The notes beneath the pieces are model-generated. The model had not been told where the DNA came from, did no database searches, and was given only the letters and a program-made list of their open reading frames with translations. This document shows positions 10,513 to 18,054 of a stretch of DNA of 64,000 nt, in pieces. The position numbers were made by a program, and so were the translations under genes. Every line of letters begins with the position of its first letter. The first letter of the stretch is position 1. The stretch is taken from positions 124,001 to 188,000 of the forward strand of contig JAPSFT010000005.1 in the NCBI GenBank assembly GCA_035063765.1, given 5' to 3'. The DNA comes from Deltaproteobacteria bacterium (GTDB taxonomy: Bacteria; Myxococcota_A; UBA9160; PR03).

Positions 10513-10677
10513 GGCCCGGCTCGCCGGAACGGCCGCGGATCGGTCATCCTCGGGTCTTCCCGGTCCGGCGCCTCGCAGTGGCGCGAGGTGCCGCACGACA
10601 AGGAGGGAAGGCACGGTGGACCGATCCGGATCCGCACGCCCGGCGCAGGCCGGCTCCTGCGGTGGGCGGCGCTGACG

Positions 10678-11049
10678 ATGGCGTGGCTCTATCTCCTCGC
10701 GGCGATCCTGCTCGAGGTCTGCGGCACCACCTCGATGAAGCTCTCGCGCGGCTTCAGCGTGCCCGGCCCGACCGTTGCGATCTTCGCCTGCTACGCCGCG
10801 AGCATCGTGTGCCTGACGCTCGCCGTGCGCCAGCTCGAGATCGGTGTCGCCTACGCGATCTGGGCCGGCCTCGGCACCGCGGTGGTCGCGGCGATCGGGG
10901 TGCTCTGGTTCGGCGAGGCCGCGACGCTCGCGAAGGGGATCTCGCTGGTCCTCGTGATCGCCGGCGTGGCCGGCCTCCGGCTCTCCTCGCAGGGCGAGCT
11001 CACGCCCCCCGGTGCGGCTGCGCCGATCACGCGCGCCGAGGACGGCTGA
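10678..11049 (+). CDS. Small multidrug resistance (SMR) efflux protein, EmrE/Qac type
   Basis: The protein has 123 residues and four predicted membrane helices, the normal SMR size of about 105-120 plus a short tail. The N-terminus M-A-W-L-Y-L-L-A-A-I-L-L-E-V-C-G-T-T-S-M-K has the membrane-embedded glutamate (E14) that binds proton and substrate in this family, and the G-T-T-x-M-K motif of the EmrE/Qac branch rather than the guanidinium-exporting Gdx branch. G-V-A-Y-A-I-W-A-G-L-G is the conserved helix-3 motif. I chose the ATG at 10678 because it matches the family N-terminus; a longer reading from GTG 10588 would add 30 unconserved residues. Its stop overlaps the end of the convergent downstream gene by 23 bp. 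Likely a proton-coupled exporter of cationic compounds. Confidence 0.9.
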   Translation: MAWLYLLAAILLEVCGTTSMKLSRGFSVPGPTVAIFACYAASIVCLTLAVRQLEIGVAYAIWAGLGTAVVAAIGVLWFGEAATLAKGISLVLVIAGVAGLRLSSQGELTPPGAAAPITRAEDG

Positions 11050-12223
11050 GCGCGCGAGGCGGGCGGGGCACGCGCCGCCCGCCGAGCACGAGCAGCGCGC
11101 CGAGCGCGACGCATCCCCCGGCGGCAGCCGGCTCGGGGACCGAGACGGGTGCCACGGCCAGGCCCATCGGCTGGCTCGTGACGCTCGCGAGCGAGGCGAC
11201 CACGGTCGGCTCCGCGCCGCTTCCCGGTGCGACGCGCACGATCGCCGGATCGCCGGCGAAGGGCAGCGCGGTGTCCAGCACGTAGAGCAGGCCGTCGAGG
11301 CCCGTCACGAGCGCCTTGGGACAGCGCAGCGGCGTGCCGTCGGCGACCTCGACCGTGCCCTCGGCGAAGCTCATGGGGTCGATCGGGACGAGCTGCTTGT
11401 AGAGCGTCCCATAGGCGACCAGGCGCGTCCCGGCCGGGTCGCACGAGAGGAAGAAGGGGGGGGTCAGCTTGGTCTTCTCGAGGGAGAGGATCGTCCGGAA
11501 CGTGATCGTGTCGAAGGGATTCACCGGGACTTCGTAGAGGTACGGCTCGACGTCCCAGGCGGGCAGGTCCGGCGAATGGTCGGTCGGTGGCAGCTCGGGG
11601 AAGATCGAGTCGTACTCGAGCAGCGGATCGCTGATCACGCCCGTGTCGAGTGCGACCTGCCAGTAGCCCTGGCCGTCGCCCATCGCGACCAGGAGCTGAT
11701 CCCCCGAGACCGCGACGCCGCGCGCGTTCGCCCAGCGCGCGTCGGTGGAGAGCGCATCGGAGGCGATGCCGAAGGCCTCGAGGCCGATCACGTGGCGGAT
11801 CTCGCTCGAGCCGCGCGCCGAGATCCACATCTCGTAGGCGCCTTCCGTCTGGCGCAGCGCGAGCCCGAACGGAGCCGTGCCCACCGCGAGCGGCGCTCCC
11901 CCGCCGGTCTCCATCACGACGAACTGATCGCCCGTCGCGGCGTCGATCCCGACGAGCTGGCTCGTGGCCTCGTCGACGACGAGGATCACCCCGAAGTCGG
12001 TCATGACGATGCCGGCCGGCTCGACGAGCAGGTCGGCTCCCCCCGCGCGCGGCGAGACCACCCAGACCTGGCCCGTGTCGGGCCGGACCCCGACCACCCG
12101 GCGGTTGGTGCGATCGGTGACGAGCAGGTCGCCGGCGAGGATCGCCTGCGCGGCGCTCGCGACGAGCAGGCTCGCGACGAGTCCTGCGACCATCGACACG
12201 CGAGAGCGAAGGGGCGCGGCCAT
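11027..12223 (-). CDS. Secreted beta-propeller-like protein with PEP-CTERM-type tail
   Basis: The protein has 398 residues, starting at the ATG at 12223 behind a GGAAGGAAG ribosome site. A signal peptide (about 24 residues ending A-A-Q-A) leads into repeated short segments of the form D-L-L-V-T-D, V-I-L-V-V-D and G-L-L-Y-V-L-D, typical of NHL/SMP-30-like beta-propellers. The last 30 residues read V-P-E-P-A, a hydrophobic helix (A-L-G-A-L-L-V-L-G-G), then R-R and basic residues. This is the tripartite layout of PEP-CTERM sorting signals, which exosortases cleave in the inner membrane of Gram-negative bacteria. No exosortase is visible here. The 3' end overlaps the SMR gene tail-to-tail. Probably displayed on or released from the cell surface; ligand unknown. 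Confidence 0.8.
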   Translation of the reverse strand: MAAPLRSRVSMVAGLVASLLVASAAQAILAGDLLVTDRTNRRVVGVRPDTGQVWVVSPRAGGADLLVEPAGIVMTDFGVILVVDEATSQLVGIDAATGDQFVVMETGGGAPLAVGTAPFGLALRQTEGAYEMWISARGSSEIRHVIGLEAFGIASDALSTDARWANARGVAVSGDQLLVAMGDGQGYWQVALDTGVISDPLLEYDSIFPELPPTDHSPDLPAWDVEPYLYEVPVNPFDTITFRTILSLEKTKLTPPFFLSCDPAGTRLVAYGTLYKQLVPIDPMSFAEGTVEVADGTPLRCPKALVTGLDGLLYVLDTALPFAGDPAIVRVAPGSGAEPTVVASLASVTSQPMGLAVAPVSVPEPAAAGGCVALGALLVLGGRRVPRPPRALSRPRRA

Positions 12224-12306
12224 GTGGTTGGTCTTCCTTCCGTCTGGATGGGGGCAGGACATACGCGCCAGCGCGTCACGTCGATATGCGCGCGGTCATA
12301 CCCGGC

Positions 12307-12347
12307 TGCGTCCTGCGGCCACACCGGCAGGTGACCTGCAGGACGCA
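12307..12347. repeat. Nested inverted repeat between GH2 and PEP-CTERM genes
   Basis: A perfect 10-bp inverted repeat (TGCGTCCTGC at 12307-12316, complement at 12338-12347) encloses a second perfect palindrome, CAGGTGACCTG at 12328-12338. It lies between the end of the GH2 gene and the start of the PEP-CTERM-like gene, both on the minus strand. It could be a terminator for the hydrolase gene or an operator for the next gene; it has no T-run. Confidence 0.45.
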
Positions 12348-12363
12348 CGCAACGGGGGGCGGA

Positions 12364-14625
12364 TCAGCCGCGGGTGCCGGCCACGGGCTTCGGGACGGCG
12401 GTGAGGCGCGCGTGGAGGGCGACGAGCTGCTCGTCGGAGAGGCCGGCGTTCGCGGCGCCGAGGACGAAGTCGAGCGGGAAGCCGCGGGCGACCTCGAGGC
12501 GCGGGTCGTCGAGGAGCCGGGGGCCGAACTCCTCGACCAGGATCGCCCGCGTCGCGGGGTCGTCGAGGAGCTCGCCGAGGAGGCTCCAGGTGCCGTAGCG
12601 GCCGGGGTCGATCGCGATGCCGGCGCTCTCGTACCAGGAGGCCATGGCGCCCCGGTCTTGCACCCGCCGGGGCGCCGGGCACACGTAGGAGGGGTCGGGG
12701 GCGCCGGCCAGGCGGAAGGTCGCCTCGTCGCGCTGGCCGCCGGCCAGGGCCACGACGGTGGTCTCGCCCGGGCCGAGCCGCAGCCGCCAGCGGAAGACCC
12801 GATCCGGCGAGCGGCGGACGCCGAGGTCCCGGCCGCCGGCGAGCAGGCGCACCTCGGGATGGTTCGCGTACACCTTGAGCTCGAGCTCGGGGTCGTGGCG
12901 GTTCACGAAGCGCCGGCCACAGACGTGCAGCACCGGCTCGCGGGACCAGTGGGCCTTGTACCACCAGAAGGCGTCCTTGCGGATCCGGCGGTCGCGCGTG
13001 ACCAGGCCCTTCATGTTGAAGCCGCGCGTGCCGCCCTCGTCGCGGATCGCCGAGGCGAAGTCGAAGAGGTTCCAGACGAAGGTGGCCCACAGCCAGGGCC
13101 GCTCCTCGATCGCCCGCCAGTAGACCTCGTGGAAGAGGGCCTGGTACTCCTCGGTGTAGTCACCGGGCACCGGCTCGCCCGCGTGGAAGTCGGGGCGGGC
13201 ATCGGCGCCGTACTCGCTGAGCCCGAGCGGCACGTCCGGGTTGGCGGCGCGGTGCGCGTCGAGGGCGGGGCCCACCCCCTCGGCCCGCTCGTGGTACCAG
13301 CCGTGGTAGAGGTTCAGCGCGTTCAGGTCCGCGATCCGGTTGATCGGGTCGTCGGGCCGGACGAGGGTGAGCTGCGCCTGGGCGGTCGGCCGGTCGGGAT
13401 CCTCCTTCCGGGCCAGGGCGGCCAGGGCAGCCGCGACCGGGCGCGGATCGGCAACCTGCTCGCCGATCACCGCCTCGTTCTGGACGCCCCAGCACAGGAT
13501 CGAGGGATGGTGGCGCTGCTGGCGGATCAGCTCGGTGAGCTGGGCGGCGGCGTTGGTGAGCGGGTCCTCGGGCGAGACCTTCGCGTTGACGGGGATCTCC
13601 GCCCACACCACGATGCCGCGCTCGTCGCACAGGTCGAGGACGTCCCCGGCGTGCTGGTAGTGCGCGAGGCGCAGCGCCGTCGCGCCGAGCTCGTCGACGA
13701 GGTCGATGTCGCGCTCGATCTCGGCGCGCGACACCGCCGGCGTGCCGTTCACGTCGTGGTGGCGGCTGACGCCGTGGAGCCGGTAGGGGCGGCCGTTGAG
13801 GGTCACCCCGCTTCGGGGGTCGATCGCGAAGGTGCGCAGGCCGAAGGGCAGCTCCACGCGATCGCCGGCCACCTCGGCCACCACCCGGTAGCGGTGCGGA
13901 TCGCGCCGCCCGTCCCAGCGGCGGGGGCGCTCGATCACGAGCTCGGCGGCGGCTTCGGCCAGCGCGCCGGGAGCGATCGTCACGCCGGCCGTCGCGGAGG
14001 CCACGGGGGTGCCGTCGCCGTCACGCAGGCCGATCGCAACCTCCTCGCGCGCGCGGGTGGCGCCGTCGTTGGCGACCCGGACCGTCACCCGCACCCGGGC
14101 CGTGTCGCCGTCGAGCGCGAGCGGGCGAACGACCACGCCCGGCCCGCCGTGGTCGAGGAGGTCGACGTGGACCGGGCCCACCACGAGGAGCCGCACCGGG
14201 CGGTAGAGGCCCCCGAAGATCGTGTGGTCGCCGGTCAGCGGGTAGACGTCGCCGGCCGGCGCGTTGTCGACCCGCACCGCGAGGAGCCCGCGCCCGGCGG
14301 CGTCGAGCGCGCCCGTGAGGTCGCAGCGGAAGGCCGAGTAGCCGCCCCGGTGGTGGGCCAGATGCGTGCCGCCGACGTAGACGTCGGCGACCGTGCCCGC
14401 CGCCCCGATCTCGAGGAACGCCCGGCGCCCGGCGGCCACCTCCGGCACCACCAGCGCGCGGCGGTACCAGCCCGGCCCGCGATCGTCCCCGGGCGCGGGC
14501 ACGCCGCCCGGCGAGGTGTTCCACGCGTGGGGGAGCGTCACCGGGTGCCACGGGCCCTCGCCGCCGGCGCCCCCGTCGCCCCTCGCGAGCTCCCACCCCT
14601 CCGCGAGCGTCTCGATCCGCCGCAC
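12364..14625 (-). CDS. Glycoside hydrolase family 2 (beta-galactosidase/glucuronidase-like)
   Basis: The protein has 753 residues and a GTG start behind AGGAGG. It follows the GH2 order: an N-terminal jelly-roll sugar-binding domain (about 15-165, with the L-P-H-A-W-N motif), an immunoglobulin-like domain (about 170-270) and a TIM barrel (about 275-590). The acid/base is E384 in G-V-Q-N-E-A-V and the nucleophile is E471 in G-L-S-E-Y-G-A-D. H-x-x-H-P-S-I-x-x-W and the late T-F-V-W-N-L-F-D-F motif are also typical. There is no signal peptide, so it is probably cytoplasmic. After a short beta domain it carries an unusual ~85-residue helical C-terminus. The neighbouring GH32/43-like gene on the same strand suggests a shared glycan substrate; the exact sugar cannot be read from sequence. 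Confidence 0.9.
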   Translation of the reverse strand: MRRIETLAEGWELARGDGGAGGEGPWHPVTLPHAWNTSPGGVPAPGDDRGPGWYRRALVVPEVAAGRRAFLEIGAAGTVADVYVGGTHLAHHRGGYSAFRCDLTGALDAAGRGLLAVRVDNAPAGDVYPLTGDHTIFGGLYRPVRLLVVGPVHVDLLDHGGPGVVVRPLALDGDTARVRVTVRVANDGATRAREEVAIGLRDGDGTPVASATAGVTIAPGALAEAAAELVIERPRRWDGRRDPHRYRVVAEVAGDRVELPFGLRTFAIDPRSGVTLNGRPYRLHGVSRHHDVNGTPAVSRAEIERDIDLVDELGATALRLAHYQHAGDVLDLCDERGIVVWAEIPVNAKVSPEDPLTNAAAQLTELIRQQRHHPSILCWGVQNEAVIGEQVADPRPVAAALAALARKEDPDRPTAQAQLTLVRPDDPINRIADLNALNLYHGWYHERAEGVGPALDAHRAANPDVPLGLSEYGADARPDFHAGEPVPGDYTEEYQALFHEVYWRAIEERPWLWATFVWNLFDFASAIRDEGGTRGFNMKGLVTRDRRIRKDAFWWYKAHWSREPVLHVCGRRFVNRHDPELELKVYANHPEVRLLAGGRDLGVRRSPDRVFRWRLRLGPGETTVVALAGGQRDEATFRLAGAPDPSYVCPAPRRVQDRGAMASWYESAGIAIDPGRYGTWSLLGELLDDPATRAILVEEFGPRLLDDPRLEVARGFPLDFVLGAANAGLSDEQLVALHARLTAVPKPVAGTRG

Positions 14626-14701
14626 GGCCTCGCCTCCTGCCCGGGGTCGTCCGGAGCCCGGTTCGCGAGGACACTAGCGGCTGCGGCCGCTGCGCCCGCG
14701 C

Positions 14702-15613
14702 CTAGGCGCAGACGCGCAGGCCCCTGGCACCGGCCTCGATCGGGACCGGGTCGCTGATGCGGTCGCCGGCGTCGCTCCACAGCGTGCCCAGGAGGGCGAG
14801 GCGCCCGGCGCGCTCGACGACCCGCCCCGCGTAGGGCCGCTCCCGGAGGCCGGCCGGGAAGAGCGGCGCCGGGTCGGCCATGCGGAACGGCCCGAGCGGC
14901 CCCGCGCCGACCATCGCGTACAGGTGCCCGGGCTCTCCGGGCGCCGCGGCGTCGTCCCCGAGGCGGAGGCCCGCCGGCGTCGAGAACACGAGGTAGTGAC
15001 GGCCGGCCGCCGACACCACCTGCGGGCACTCGAGCTCCTCGGCGAAGGGCTCGACGTCGAGGGGCGGCAGGAGCTCCCAGTGCACGAGGTCCCGGCTGCG
15101 CGCGACCCCGACGGCGCCCGCCGGTCCCCCGGCCTCCGCCGCCGTTGCGCACACGAGCTGGTGCGCCACCCCGTCCACCTCGAAGAGGAAGGGATCGCGC
15201 CAGTGGGGGAAGCGCCGGCGCCCGCGACTCTCGGAGGTGTAGATCCGTTCGTCGATCGCCGTGACCGGGTTCGCGTCGAGCTTCTGCCAGTGGTGGAGAT
15301 CCGTGGACCACGCCATCCCGACGGCTGGAAGCGGGCCGAGCCAGTTGCCGGTGTAGGCCATCCAGAAGCGGCCTCCCCGGCGCAGCACGGATCCCGTCGC
15401 GAGGCAGGCCCCGTCCCAGGCGCCGGCCGGCCCGCGGCGCAGGGCTACGCCGTGATGGGTCCAGGTGCGGAGGTCCGCGCTCGATGCGTGGCCGATGTCC
15501 CAGGCCGTGTGCCGGGGCACGCCTTCGGGGCAGACCAGGAAGAAGGCGTGGATGCGCCCGGCGTCGGCGTGGAACCAGGCGTCGCCGAGGTGATGGGACG
15601 GGAGGGTCAGCAC
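14702..15613 (-). CDS. Five-bladed propeller glycoside hydrolase (GH32/GH43-like)
   Basis: The protein has 303 residues and a GTG start behind GCGGAG. It has the blade pattern of the GH32/43/68 superfamily, with recurrent W-T/W-x-L motifs such as D-L-R-T-W-T, D-L-H-H-W-Q-K-L and D-L-V-H-W-E-L-L. The R-D-P motif (H-W-R-D-P-F-L-F) supplies the transition-state-stabilising aspartate and E-L-E-C-P-Q matches the E-C-P acid/base motif of GH32. The usual N-terminal N-D-P-N-G nucleophile motif is not obvious; G-D-A-W-F-H occupies that region, so the enzyme may be divergent or act on a different sugar. It has no signal peptide and lacks the C-terminal beta-sandwich of full-length GH32 enzymes. It lies 76 bp upstream of the GH2 gene on the same strand, so the two are probably co-transcribed. 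Confidence 0.75.
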   Translation of the reverse strand: MLTLPSHHLGDAWFHADAGRIHAFFLVCPEGVPRHTAWDIGHASSADLRTWTHHGVALRRGPAGAWDGACLATGSVLRRGGRFWMAYTGNWLGPLPAVGMAWSTDLHHWQKLDANPVTAIDERIYTSESRGRRRFPHWRDPFLFEVDGVAHQLVCATAAEAGGPAGAVGVARSRDLVHWELLPPLDVEPFAEELECPQVVSAAGRHYLVFSTPAGLRLGDDAAAPGEPGHLYAMVGAGPLGPFRMADPAPLFPAGLRERPYAGRVVERAGRLALLGTLWSDAGDRISDPVPIEAGARGLRVCA

Positions 15614-15740
15614 GGGTGCTCTCCGCGCGGCCGGCGAAGCAGGTCCGCCGTGCTGAGGTAGCCGAGGTCGCTGGTCCCCGGCCAGCGGCCTGGCGCCGTG
15701 TCGCCCACCGGCGCATCCTGACCGGCGAGGAGGAATCGGG

Positions 15741-16133
15741 ATGGCGGATCGGGAGCGATGGCTGCGCGCCGCGCTGCTCGCCTTCGGGGTCTCGTTCCTG
15801 CTGGTCTATCCCCTGATGGTGTTCTGGCCCTCGGGATGGGCCTGGGAGCCGCGCCAGCACGAGTACGAGCTGATGATGGTCGGCATCTACGGGACGCTCG
15901 GCGTGTTCCTGCTGCGCGCTGCGCGCGAGCCGGCGGCGCACCGGAGCCTGATCTGGTTCACGGTCTGGTCGAGCCTCGTGCACGGCGGGATCATGGCCGT
16001 CCAGGCTGTCGTCGACCCGGCGGAGCACGGCCACCTGCCCGGCGACGTGGCGGCGCTCTTCCTGGTCGGGGCCGTGCTGGCGAGCCTCATGCCGCGCGGC
16101 GGCGCGGGGCGCGAGGAGCCGCGCGCGGCCTGA
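15741..16133 (+). CDS. Small four-helix membrane protein (DUF6632-like)
   Basis: The protein has 130 residues and starts at an ATG preceded by GAGGAGGAA. Four hydrophobic helices are visible, with conserved-looking motifs Y-G-T-L-G-V-F-L-L-R-A-A-R-E-P and H-R-S-L-I-W-F-T-V-W-S-S-L-V-H-G. That pattern recalls the DUF6632 family of small bacterial membrane proteins, whose function is unknown. It stands alone on the plus strand, divergent from the GH32/43-like gene and convergent with the acyl-CoA dehydrogenase 9 bp away. I cannot assign a role. Confidence 0.75.
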   Translation: MADRERWLRAALLAFGVSFLLVYPLMVFWPSGWAWEPRQHEYELMMVGIYGTLGVFLLRAAREPAAHRSLIWFTVWSSLVHGGIMAVQAVVDPAEHGHLPGDVAALFLVGAVLASLMPRGGAGREEPRAA

Positions 16134-16142
16134 GGACACGCG

Positions 16143-17369
16143 CTACGCGAGCAGCGAGCGCGCGATCGTCTGGAGCTGGATCTCGTTGGTTCCGCCGCCG
16201 ATCTCGAACATCTTGGCGTCGCGGGCGAGCTTCTCGAGCGGGAGGTCGGCCATGTATCCCGACCCGCCGTGGATCTGCACCGCGGCCAGCGCGGCGCGTG
16301 TCGCCTCCTCGGCGCAGTAGAGCTTGGCGGCCGACGCGAGGCGCGCGTCGAGCCGGCCGTGCTTCTGCGCCCAGGCGAGCTTCAGGACCAGGTTGCGCGC
16401 GTTCTCGAGCGCGAGCGCCATGCGCGCGAGCGGGAAGGCGACGCCCTGGAACTCCCCGATCGCCCGCCCGAACTGCCGCCGGTCGCGCGCGTAGCGCACC
16501 GACTCCTCGACGCAGCGCTCGAGGATGCCGAGGCACATGCTCGGCATCACCGAGCGCTCGAGGTTGAGCGTCTCGAGCGCGGCGGCGCCGCGCGCGCGCG
16601 CGCTGCTCTCGAGCGAGCCGACGACGTGGTCGAGCGGCACGTGGCAGCCGTCGAGGAAGACGTCGCCGGTGGGCGAGTCGTGCATGCCCATCTTGCGCAG
16701 CGGCGGGCCGGTCTCGAGCCCCTGCGTCCCGCGCTCGACCACGACGGGACGGGCGACCGGCTCGCCATCCTCGCGCTCGACACGGGCGAAGACCGTGAGC
16801 ACGTCGGCGTAGGGGGCGTTGCTGATGAAGGTCTTGCGCCCCTGCAGCCGCAGGCCGTCGCCTTCGCGGACGGCCGTCGTACGCATGCCGCCGAAGGCGT
16901 CGCTTCCGGCCTCGGGCTCGGTGAGCGCCCAGGCGCCGATCTTCTCGAAGCGCAGCACGGGGAGCGCGAAGCGCTCGACGAGCGCGGCCGAGCCGCGCGC
17001 GAGGATCGTCATGCCACAGCCGAGCGTCGCCATCAGGACCATGCCGAAGCCCGGCGAGACGCGGCACAGCTCCTTGAAGAGCACGCTCGTGAGCAGCGGG
17101 TCGCCGCCGAGGCCGCCGGCTTCGCCCTCGCCGCCCGGCTCCTCGGAGCCGGGCCGCGCCTGCCCGCCACTGCGGAGCCGCGCGAGGCGCCGCTCGGCCG
17201 TCGCCGCGAGCGCTTCCGCGATGCCGAGCTCACGGCCGAGCTTGCGGAGCAGCGGGTAGGGCAGGGCCTCGCCGCGCTCGAGCGCCGGCACGGCCGGTGC
17301 GAGCTCGCGCTCGCACCAGGCGCGGACCGCGCTCTCGAAGGCCCGATGCGTCTCGTCGAGCTCGAACAC
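16143..17369 (-). CDS. Acyl-CoA dehydrogenase
   Basis: The FAD-dependent dehydrogenase has about 408 residues from the GTG at 17369, which has GGGAGGG at ideal spacing; an ATG at 17405 would add 12 residues. The order is the family norm: N-terminal helical domain, middle beta domain with W-A-L-T-E-P-E-A-G-S-D-A (FAD/acyl contact), and C-terminal helical bundle with Y-A-x-D-R-R-Q-F-G-R-A-I-G-E-F-Q and Q-I-H-G-G-S-G-Y. The stretch around E-I-G-G-G-T-N-E-I-Q near the end is the FAD and tail motif; the catalytic base is probably in the D-L-P-L-E-K-L-A-R-D region. A short low-complexity insert (about residues 80-100, G/E-rich) is unusual. It catalyses alpha,beta-dehydrogenation of an acyl-CoA; substrate unknown. 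It is divergent from the heme-copper operon. Confidence 0.9.
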   Translation of the reverse strand: MFELDETHRAFESAVRAWCERELAPAVPALERGEALPYPLLRKLGRELGIAEALAATAERRLARLRSGGQARPGSEEPGGEGEAGGLGGDPLLTSVLFKELCRVSPGFGMVLMATLGCGMTILARGSAALVERFALPVLRFEKIGAWALTEPEAGSDAFGGMRTTAVREGDGLRLQGRKTFISNAPYADVLTVFARVEREDGEPVARPVVVERGTQGLETGPPLRKMGMHDSPTGDVFLDGCHVPLDHVVGSLESSARARGAAALETLNLERSVMPSMCLGILERCVEESVRYARDRRQFGRAIGEFQGVAFPLARMALALENARNLVLKLAWAQKHGRLDARLASAAKLYCAEEATRAALAAVQIHGGSGYMADLPLEKLARDAKMFEIGGGTNEIQLQTIARSLLA

Positions 17370-17437
17370 GGGGCAGCCCTCCCGGGTGGGCGCGAAGGCG
17401 ATCATCTCCCAGGGCCGGGCGTCGCGCCAAGGGGCGC

Positions 17438-17467
17438 TTGGTCCTCCGATTGGCGCCGCTGGACCAA
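17438..17467. promoter_or_regulatory. Inverted repeat in divergent promoter of heme-copper operon
   Basis: TTGGTCC at 17438-17444 is mirrored by GGACCAA at 17461-17467 with 16 nt between, and an overlapping CCAAG...CTTGG dyad lies at 17428-17440. The site sits in the ~140-bp gap between the acyl-CoA dehydrogenase and the subunit II gene, where a regulator could control either. It does not match a canonical FNR/NNR box. Confidence 0.4.
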
Positions 17468-17508
17468 TTGTTCTACGCCCGGAATCGAAGGATGGCAGAA
17501 GGAACCCC

Positions 17509-18054
17509 GTGATCCTGCAGGACGTGGTCTGGACCCTCGCGCTGGTGGGGATCGGGCTGGTCGCTCTCGTCTTCGCGGCCGTCGTCCTCCAGGCGGGCAG
17601 GCCCGCAGAGGAAGCGGCGGCCCGCCGCTTCGCCGCCCGGGCGCGCCGGCTGCAGGCCGGGCTCTTCGCGGTGCTGCTCGCCGGCTTCGTGGCGGGGAGC
17701 TGGGCCACCCTGCATCGCTTCCCGATCCCGCCCCAGCACGGCACGGTCGCCGCGCGACAGGTCGTGGAGGCGATCGGACGCCAGTGGTCGTGGCAGATCA
17801 CTCCCGCCACCGTGGAGAGCGGCAGCGTCGTGGAGTTCCGCGTCACCGCTGCCGACGTCAACCATGGGTTCGCACTCTACGCGCCCGGTGGTCGGATCGT
17901 GACCCAGACCCAGGCGATGCCCGGCTACACGAACCGGCTGCTGCACACCTTCGACGAACCCGGAACCTACACGATACAATGTCTCGAGTACTGCGGTATC
18001 GGCCACGGACCCATGAAGGCCACCCTCCAGGTGGTCGCACCGGCGAGCGAATGA
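17509..18054 (+). CDS. Heme-copper oxidoreductase subunit II with CuA site (sNOR/oxidase type)
   Basis: The protein has 181 residues from a GTG with AAGGA upstream. Two N-terminal membrane helices (about 7-28 and 50-70) are followed by a periplasmic cupredoxin domain. A complete CuA ligand set is visible: H119 in V-N-H-G-F, then C158, E160, C162, H166 and M169 in C-L-E-Y-C-G-I-G-H-G-P-M. The short length and this motif resemble ba3-type and sNOR-type subunits II rather than the longer caa3 form. It accepts electrons, presumably from a cytochrome c or cupredoxin, and passes them to subunit I. Its stop overlaps the next start (ATGA), so the subunits are translationally coupled. Confidence 0.88.
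   Translation: MILQDVVWTLALVGIGLVALVFAAVVLQAGRPAEEAAARRFAARARRLQAGLFAVLLAGFVAGSWATLHRFPIPPQHGTVAARQVVEAIGRQWSWQITPATVESGSVVEFRVTAADVNHGFALYAPGGRIVTQTQAMPGYTNRLLHTFDEPGTYTIQCLEYCGIGHGPMKATLQVVAPASE

Noticed and set aside
10571-10614. Two hairpins before the SMR gene that recall a guanidine riboswitch
   Set aside because: The conserved guanidine-I sequence blocks are absent and the transporter belongs to the EmrE/Qac branch rather than the guanidinium exporters.
10616-10675. A 19-codon GTG reading frame with AAGGAGGG upstream, ending just before the SMR start
   Set aside because: It could be a leader peptide, but the short GC-rich sequence arises easily by chance and nothing else supports it.
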